Source: Funneliformis mosseae (taxonomy: Eukaryota > Glomeromycota > Glomeromycetes > Glomerales > Glomeraceae). Taken from it: a stretch of 16,588 nucleotides of DNA. The number at the start of each line of letters is the position of its first letter. The stretch's first letter is position 1. Position numbers and translations under genes: made by a program. Below the pieces are notes generated by a model. The model made no database searches. It saw only the letters and a list, made by a program, of their open reading frames with translations, and had not been told where the DNA came from. This document shows, in pieces, positions 10,562-16,588 of the stretch. Where the stretch lies: assembly GCA_910592005.1 (NCBI GenBank), contig CAJVPP010002048.1:1-16588 (forward strand), read 5' to 3'.

Positions 10562-10691
10562 TATAGCTGCAGAAACTCTTTTCAATAGTGAGAATAAAAT
10601 AGTTAGAATCAAATCATATGATCTAAAAAATTTTGCATGTCATATGGTCAGGCTAATCAATAATAAAACTAATATATAGGATTATCTGTAT
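10562..10691. other. Short divergent spacer between relics
   Basis: Separates the start of the minus-strand Crinkler-like relic (10561) from the start of the plus-strand relic (10692). No clear promoter, TIR or duplication is visible. The two relics diverge head to head, but they look like unrelated elements placed next to each other rather than a real bidirectional gene pair. Confidence 0.35.
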
Positions 10692-12454
10692 ATGAAGAAT
10701 AATAAATATAATAACAATGAGTACGAAAAAGCTATGCTTTTTTTAGAGATAGGTTACAATTGTGATTGCTCAAAAAAGATTCTGAGAAAAAAGTTTGTCA
10801 AATTACATGAGGTGTTTCAAGCTCTCTTTAGATCTGAACAAGATATATTTGTAATAACCCAACTGAAAGTAATAAATGGTGGAGAAATAATTGCCAGTTG
10901 ACGCCTTAGAAAGAAAATACATACTAATAAAAGAACTTTTTATTATTGAGATCGCAATACGTCTCTTTATTAGAAAATGTATTTTAATATATTAAGAATT
11001 AGTTATACGTATTTCAAAAATGTCAGAAATCACTTAGAGACGAATGGTATAATACCACGTATTCATGATAATATAAAAAGAATGCTGCAATGAAAAACTA
11101 AAATAACTATTAATATAACTGTTGCTATCGCTGTAAATAATTTTCTTGAGAATTACATTGAAATACATGAATTACCAAGTCTGGGTAAAAATGTTTAACT
11201 GCATTACTCAATCACTTACATTTTTGCCAATTGAAATGAATTATAAATCAGTTTATCATGATTTTATTGTAGGACTTGAAAATGAATGCATATTGAAATT
11301 ATTAAAATATGATGCATTCTGCAAGTTATGACACTAATTAATACCTTATATTCAAATCATAAGTCTATAAACAGATTTATGCAATACTTGTCAATATTTT
11401 CAGAATGACTTACAGTATAATGCTCGCAATGAAGAAGAAGCAAGAGACTTACTAAAAAAATTCAAAGAACATCTAATTAAAGTTAAGTTAAAGAGAAACT
11501 ATTACAACAAAAATTCAAAATTAGCAGAATAATAGAAAAAGTTGATAGATAAATAGTTTATAATAAGAAGTAAAGCTGATTATTATAGTGTTAACATTAC
11601 TGCTCATTACAGTTATGATTGAGCGTAAAATATTTATGTTTCTCATTCTGATCAACAGGTAAGTAAGATTATTATCTCAGTTCGCATAAAGTATATTTAT
11701 TTGGTATTTAAGATGAAGCAGTACGCAAACAAATTAATTATGTTTTTGATAAAGGTAAAATTATAGGAAAAGGACCCAATGGTACACTGAGCATAGTAAT
11801 CAATGAGATTAAGCGATTAAATAAAGACAAAAATATTTAAAGATTACTTGTGATAATGCAGGTAGTTAGAATAAAAATAATATTATCCTTTGATTTTACC
11901 TATATTTAATAATTTGTGATTATTATGAAAATATTGAATTGAATTTTATGGTACCTGAATATACTAAATTCAAGTGTGATAGTAATTTTGGATTAATTAA
12001 AAAACTCTATAGAAAAATAACAATAGATTGCTTAGATCATATTATTGAGTTTGTGAAAAGATCAAGTACAATAAGATTAAACAAAGTTTAATGTTATGAT
12101 AATGGAAAAGGCTTTCAGTATTTGGATCTTAATTCTGTGTTGGAAATTTTCTTTAAAAAATTGAGTGGCTTATAAAAATATTAGCATTTTCTCTTTGAAG
12201 TAACTAATCCTAAAGTTATCAAAGCTCAGTTGGTTGCTAATGATGCATTTACTGAATTTAATTTGTTAAAGGTTAAAAAATTCAGTGTTTCTAAAATTAT
12301 CAAAGAAATTAAATCTTTATCTATTTTAATATTAAACCCTTCTTTTTTAGACTACAAAAGGCAGATTTATCTATACCAGAACATTTGTTTATTTGTTAGA
12401 AATGAATACAAAGATATTACTTATCCAAAACTAACCTATACTAGCAACGAATAA
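10692..12454 (+). pseudogene. DUF7869-like transposase-type protein relic
   Basis: A protein of roughly 580 residues is recoverable in pieces. Start: MKNNKYNNNEYEKAMLFLEI at 10692, open to a TGA at 10899-10901, then continuing in frame through three further stops (YY*DRN, SLY*KMYF, LQ*KTK). A frame change near 11195 leads to TQSLTFLPIEMNYKSVYHDF and LLKYDAFCKL*H. Then come a Cys pair (TDLCNTC), NEEEARDLLKKFKEHLIK, ITAHYSYD*A, and after a shift near 11660 KGKIIGKGPNGTLSIV. The core motif DNAGS*NKNN (about 11852-11881) matches the D-N-x-x-G-Q-N-K-N-N signature I associate with DUF7869, and YTKFKCDSNFGLIKK (about 11961-12005) matches its following block. The last 75 codons (12230-12454) are open and end in TAA. 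I infer an RNase H-like transposase or transposon-derived protein; biochemistry for this family is not known to me. Confidence 0.65.
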
Positions 12455-12603
12455 AATATTTAGACTAAAATTCATTAATTTTCTCACCACATTAAATTTT
12501 CTATCTAATATTTTTACTTTACAACTTATAAAGTTTAAATAAAAGGAATATTAAAATAATTATATACTTAATTTAGCCTTATAAGTATATTAAAAAAAAA
12601 TTT

Positions 12604-14109
12604 ATGATAAATATTATAGAAAAACAATAGCAAGAAAATAAAGAATTATTAAATGAAATAGAATTATTAAAATAACAATTAGCAGATAAAAATAGAGAAC
12701 TCAATGATTATAAAAATACAGAAGTAAGTGAGCAAGAAAAAGTAGAATTTAAACAAAAAGCAACTGAAAGAATTCACCAAATGTTGATAGAGATGAGAAA
12801 TAGGTTCTCACACTGTAGCAAAAACATTGAACAAGATTTAAGAGAATTAATTAGCAAATTATTAAGAAAACAATTTATGAATATTTGTTTTCAATACAGT
12901 CTTATGCATGATTATAATTAGAAAGAAAAGGAGAATTTGAAAAAAGTTGTAGAGAGAATTGTAATAAACTATTTTGAAAGTACTGAGTTAACTACTGACT
13001 TTTTAAAAGATTAAAAGAAATGAAATAAAAGAATTCATATTATTTCTCAAATAAAAGAAGGGGGTGAAATCTTTGGTAGATCAGTTAAGAATATAATTCT
13101 TAAAGATATTATTAGAGGTAAGAATAAAAGAATTAAAGAGTTAGAAGCAAAAGTAGAAGAATTAGAAAAAAAAGTAGAAGGTTTGAAAGATGATTTATAA
13201 ATAGAATATGAAAAAGCTGAAAAGTATTGAATACAGCCATAAAGTAGAAAGAATGCTAAATAAAAGAAGTAAAATTAATCTATGTTTCGAGAAAGAAGTG
13301 ATTTTTAAAAAGAATAGAAGTTTTAGAAAATAATATTAATTGATTAAGAAATAAAAAACAAGTTGTCAAAAAATATGAGAATAAAGAATTACCAACCCTA
13401 CCTAAAAAGCAAAGCAGATTATTAAAACTTAAACAATTAGTAAATAGAATTAAAGAAAAAAGTAAGGAGAAGTTCCTAACTTACATTATTTAAAGAAATA
13501 AATAAATTAGTATGAGTTTAGAATATAAAGTTTTGGAATTAAAAAAAGAGGATGAGCAAGAATGCAGTTATTGTTTTATAAACTATAATGATCTAATCAA
13601 CCTTGATTTTAGCACTACTTCTGCTACTTATTAGATGATAACATATACCAAGACAGAACAATACTTTGATATATCCTTTATTTATAAAGATTGTAAAATT
13701 GAATATGATAATAGTACTCTTTCAAGATGTAAAAAGTGTGATATATTAATAAGAAACAAGAGTTTTTGTTATTGCTATAAAGAAAAAAGAAGCAAATCTA
13801 ATCTTTTACTGAAAGTGAATTAATTTCTTGATCTTTCAGTTCTTGTTTAGAAAAGAAAACTAGCAAACTAAAAAAAGAGTTAATAACTACTAAAGAGGAA
13901 TTAAACATTGAAAGAGAGGAAGTTGCTAAATTTTATAAAAAGTCAAAAGAGTGAGGTGATGAGAAATAAAGAGAATTAAAAAATTAGAAGCTGAAGTCAC
14001 TAAGTTAAAAGAAGAAAACTAGCACTTAAAAAAGCAACAGAATAGTCAAATTGTTTAAATTGAAGTTAAAGAAACTAAGAAATGGCCTTGATTGAAATTA
14101 AGAAAATAA
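12604..14109 (+). pseudogene. Unrecognised coiled-coil, Cys-rich protein relic
   Basis: I do not recognise this family. From an ATG at 12604 the frame reads MINIIEKQ*QENKELLNEIE and LLK*QLADKNRELNDYKN, a heptad-rich coiled coil whose stops sit where Gln fits. A globular-looking part follows (FSHCSKNIEQDLRELISKLL; VVERIVINYFESTELTTDF; QIKEGGEIFGRSVKNIILKD), then a second coiled coil (KRIKELEAKVEELEKKVEGL, about 13129-13188). After shifts, a Cys-rich part starts near 13512 (MSLEYKVLELKKEDEQECSY) with CSYC, CKKC and CYC pairs (13563-13780), suggesting metal binding. A last coiled coil (LEKKTSKLKKELITTKEELN) runs to about 14090. About ten stops and several frameshifts make it non-functional. It lies 150 bp downstream of the DUF7869-like relic on the same strand, so it may be a second gene of that element or an independent repeat family. 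Confidence 0.6.
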
Positions 14110-15590
14110 TTTAAATTTCATGTCATTTTTTTTTTATCTAGATATTTCTGAAGTATTTAGGTGTTATTGATTTTAAAAACATAAAGCGTAATTTTCTCTC
14201 CTTGAACTTTTTTTAGAATGCTTCTAATGGTGCTGTAATTCTTGAATTCTATAGTGAATTTAATGTAAATTAGTTTTATATTAATATTTTTATATATAGA
14301 GATAATCCTATATTAATCATATTATGGTTTATATTTATCACATTCTGGTATAATAAAGTGAATATTAAAATTAATAAGTTCATAAGTTATGAATAAGCAT
14401 CATTATTATTTTTCAAAAAGTCATCAGTTATACTAGTCAATTTTACTGCCATATATAATCAGCCTCTCATTTACATTACATAATCAAATGTTCACTTTGT
14501 CTGATTTTATTGCAGCATGCCTCATATAATAAATAAAATTTTCAAAATTACTAAAAAAATTATTTTAAAAAAGATTTAAAAGTAAATTTTTAAGCTTTAA
14601 TTTATTTATTTAAAAATTAAATAAATCTTTAAGTTTTTACTATAAAATTAAATAAAAAAAAACTAATTTATAAATAAATATAACATTAATAAAAATTATA
14701 CTATTAAAATATTTAAATATTTCTTCAAAATTATATCTCTAAAATTCTTAAAATACTATTATATAATCTCTTAAATTGTGAATATAAAATTGTTATAAAC
14801 ATTTTAGAAAACTTAAAATATTTTGACATCTAATGATTACAAAAAGATAAAATAAAGTTAACTAACTTTGTCATATTAAAATACATTTAATAATAATTTT
14901 TTTAAATTTTTTAAATTAATAATTATTAATATATATCAATTTTTCAATTTTCAATTTTTAAAAATAATATGTTATGTAATAATTATTTAAAAATAAAATT
15001 TAGTTTATTGGATTCATCTCATTAAGATCTATTAAATAATAGTATTTTTATATTTTTAAGATTAATAGATAGCAAGATATATAAATTTAAAATTTTAATT
15101 TTTTTTAATAATAATTTGTCATTTATTTATATAATTTTTACTTAGAAAACATCATAAAATTTATTATAAAAATATTAATTTTTTAATAGCACATTTTAAA
15201 ATATTTAAAAATAATTAAAAATTATTTTAATTTATAAATAAAATTGCTTATAAATTTGTAGGCAAAATAATTAAAATGATAAGATTTTTAAAATGCAACA
15301 GATTAGTTAATACTATTTATTATCCTTCTTATTATATTAAAACATTTGAATAATTATATCAACTTTCGAATCCAATTATAATTTAAAAATTAATTCAAAA
15401 TTCAAATTTAATCTTTAATTAATTTTTAATTTAATTTAATTAAATTCAAATTAAAATTTCAAACATTTAATTTAATGTAAATAAATTAATAAAAAGTTAT
15501 TTTTAAACAGTATTAAAATTCAAAAATAAAAAATTTTTATAAATTGTATTTCTTATATTAAAACTATAATTTAAATATGCATTTTATACA
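14110..15590. other. Long AT-rich stretch without a gene
   Basis: About 1.5 kb. The first 200 bases keep a little G+C and short readable fragments, possibly the tail of the preceding relic. The rest is nearly pure A/T, with many short palindromic runs (for example around 14580-14650 and 15400-15480). I see no tRNA, ORF, tandem array or transposon terminus. It may act as the intergenic region upstream of the carrier gene. Confidence 0.5.
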
Positions 15591-15843
15591 TTAATAAAGA
15601 TAATTTCTTATTATATAATATAATTGAGGTGATACCATTATAACTTAAAATGTTTCGTTTGATAAATTATTCGCCATTATCGTTATAAGCCACTTATGAT
15701 AAGCAAAAATGATTGGTAGAATTTCAAACATTGAATTAAATTTTCCCATAGCAAAAAAAAAAAAAACTTACTAGTTTATTAGTGTAAAAAAAACATAGTT
15801 AAAAAAAAATGGATGAACATTTTTTCTAAACCATTTCGCATAC
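15591..15843 (+). promoter_or_regulatory. Presumed promoter and 5' leader of the carrier gene, with a short uORF
   Basis: This segment precedes the only intact gene. It contains a run of 14 A (15753-15766), of the poly(dA) kind that often marks nucleosome-poor fungal promoters. It also holds an upstream ATG at 15809 encoding six codons (MDEHFF) that stops at 15829, 14 bases before the main ATG and out of frame with it. If the leader starts upstream of 15809 this uORF would reduce translation. The transcription start is unknown, so both the promoter call and the uORF's relevance are inference. Confidence 0.4.
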
Positions 15844-16588
15844 ATGACCACAAAAAAGGCTGGAATACTTTCTAATGAAACTGATAAAATTAAGCATTCC
15901 ATTGCTGGAGCTGTTGCAGGCTGTGTCAGCTCTATTGTAACGTGTCCTTTAGACGTAGTAAAGACTAGGTTACAAAACCAAGGCAAAATTGTTGATTATA
16001 GAGTACCTATCTATCAAGGTACAGGAGGTATAAACTCGAAAGCATCTTTGTCAATTCCTTTTAGTTCTGTTATAAAGATCAAATTTTTTAATAACATAAA
16101 ATGAGTTTAGTTGAATTGAATGAGAGATAATTTTTTATCTAGGAACTTTGAGGCGTATATGGGTAGAAGAAGGAATCCGTGGGTTATATCGTGGTCTTGG
16201 ACCTACATTATATGGATATCTTCCAACATGGGCTATTTATTTCAGCGCGTATGATTATTTCAAAGCAGCGTTAGGAGCAGAAACAGGTAAAAATCGCATT
16301 CTAAAGATACTCTTTCAGAATTAATATTCAACAGAAATTTATTGAAAACAATAAATTAAAATATATTTATCATATAATGATATTTTATGAAGATAATACA
16401 ATAAAAAAAATGGTTAATCACGTCAATTATTTAATAAAAAATGGTGTAATGTGTATTGAAAAGAAAATCAAAAGGGGGGGGGGGGGGGGGGGGGAGGGTA
16501 ATTTTTTTTTTTTTTTTAAAAAACGGGCCGCGCGTTGTTTTTTATATTATATTTTTATTTTTTTTTTTTTTACCACAAGAACGTCTCA
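15844..16588 (+). CDS. Mitochondrial carrier (SLC25) protein, NAD+/nucleotide-type, 5' part only
   Basis: An inner-mitochondrial-membrane solute carrier; the gene runs off the window. Exon 1 (15844-16027) encodes MTTKKAGILSNETDKIKHSI then AGAVAGCVSSIVTCPLDVVK. CPLDVVK is the first SLC25 signature P-x-D-x-x-K at the end of transmembrane helix 1. Intron 1 (16028-16142) is GT-AG and 115 bp. Exon 2 (16143-16286) resumes in frame with TLRRIWVEEGIRGLYRGLGP and then TLYGYLPTWAIYFSAYDYFK, helix 2 and the end of the first repeat. Intron 2 starts at 16287 (GTAAAA) and may end at 16579, after which a phase-compatible ERL would begin exon 3. The start is the first ATG with a conserved N-terminus. G-Y-L-P-T-W-x-I-Y-F resembles fungal mitochondrial NAD+ carriers (Ndt1/Yia6 type), but related pyrimidine nucleotide carriers cannot be excluded without the other two repeats. 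Codons are standard: Gln is CAA and Trp is TGG. No stops interrupt the exons. Confidence 0.88.
16028..16142 (+). other. Intron 1 of the mitochondrial carrier gene
   Basis: The donor is G|GTATAA at 16028 and the acceptor TTTTTTATCTAG ends at 16142. Removing it joins GGTACAG-GAG to GA-ACT, giving Y-Q-G-T-G-G-T-L-R-R in the carrier frame. Without splicing the frame runs on for 25 codons unlike any carrier and stops at 16104. The length and pyrimidine-rich acceptor are typical of fungal introns. Confidence 0.88.
16287..16579 (+). other. Probable intron 2 of the carrier, containing suspect sequence
   Basis: The donor GTAAAA at 16287 follows ...GCAGAAACAG. The carrier match stops here and stop codons follow. 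A possible acceptor is ACCACAAG ending at 16579, leaving nine bases of exon 3 in the right phase (E-R-L). Between 16474 and 16571 lie a run of 21 G, a run of 16 T, a CGGGCCGCGCG patch and a run of 14 T. These are out of character for this genome, so the true intron length and acceptor are unreliable. Confidence 0.55.
16474..16571. other. Homopolymer-rich, likely erroneous sequence
   Basis: Contains G x21 (16474-16494), T x16 (16502-16517), a short GC-only patch (about 16524-16533) and T x14 (16558-16571). Nothing else in the window has a comparable G run or GC patch. Assembly or sequencing error near a contig end or gap is the simplest reading; a genuine microsatellite is the alternative. Confidence 0.6.

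Noticed and set aside
11146..11331. Independent 61-codon plus-strand gene.
   Set aside because: It is one frame segment of the DUF7869-like relic; similarity continues on both sides in other frames.
412..14109. Alternative genetic code with TAA/TAG as Gln and TGA as Trp, suggested by in-frame stops at those residues.
   Set aside because: The intact carrier uses CAA for Gln and TGG for Trp with no in-frame stops. The relics also keep normal CAA and TGG codons, carry frameshifts, and show parallel missense transitions at conserved Cys, Pro and Gly. Decay explains everything.
14580..14650. Hairpin or terminator-like palindrome.
   Set aside because: Nearly pure A/T sequence forms such palindromes by chance; no G/C pairs support it.
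15771..15986. Minus-strand 71-codon open stretch.
   Set aside because: Antisense shadow of carrier exon 1.
16028..16104. Reading the carrier exon straight on to the TGA at 16104 as a complete 86-residue protein.
   Set aside because: Carrier similarity ends exactly at a GT donor and resumes in frame after an AG at 16142, so this is unspliced intron.
1..16588. tRNA, rRNA or CRISPR-like arrays.
   Set aside because: No cloverleaf-like GC stems, no rRNA-like blocks, and the only regular array has directly abutting ~172-bp units without spacers.

Overview
The window looks like nuclear DNA of an early-diverging fungus with a very AT-rich genome; my best guess is an arbuscular mycorrhizal fungus (Glomeromycotina, Rhizophagus-like). 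The basis is the extreme A+T content, short GT-AG introns, a fungal-type mitochondrial carrier, and relics of transposase and Crinkler families that I associate with that group. The lineage is an inference from memory of these families; no search was run.

Only one gene looks alive: the 5' part of an SLC25 mitochondrial carrier at the right end (15844 onward, + strand), running off the window. Everything from about 400 to 14110 is a graveyard of decayed elements. Left to right: (1) a KDZ-like transposase relic (+, 412-2150); (2) a roughly 2.6 kb non-coding element with inverted ends full of CAGGT/ACCTG motifs (2158-4744), carrying a tandem array of about 172-bp units in two alternating types; (3) a DDE transposase relic (-, 8126-5266) of the FDN/PELNFIE type, interrupted by (4) a 593-bp internally deleted Tc1-like element with both terminal inverted repeats and TA duplications; (5) a Crinkler-like relic with a PD-(D/E)XK nuclease-like end (-, 10561-9020); (6) a relic of a DUF7869-like, transposase-type protein (+, 10692-12454); (7) an unrecognised coiled-coil, Cys-rich protein relic (+, 12604-14109). 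The stretch 14110-15590 is very AT-rich and I see no gene in it.

The unifying signal is the way the relics are broken. Their frames stay readable for hundreds of codons, but TGA, TAG and TAA stand where these families normally carry Trp or Gln. Nearby missense changes (Cys to Tyr, Pro to Leu, Gly to Glu or Arg, His to Tyr, Ala to Thr or Val) are also C-to-T or G-to-A transitions. This fits cytosine deamination or a RIP-like process acting on repeats, while the carrier next door is clean. The last roughly 115 bases contain long homopolymers and an odd GC-rich patch that look like assembly or read error.
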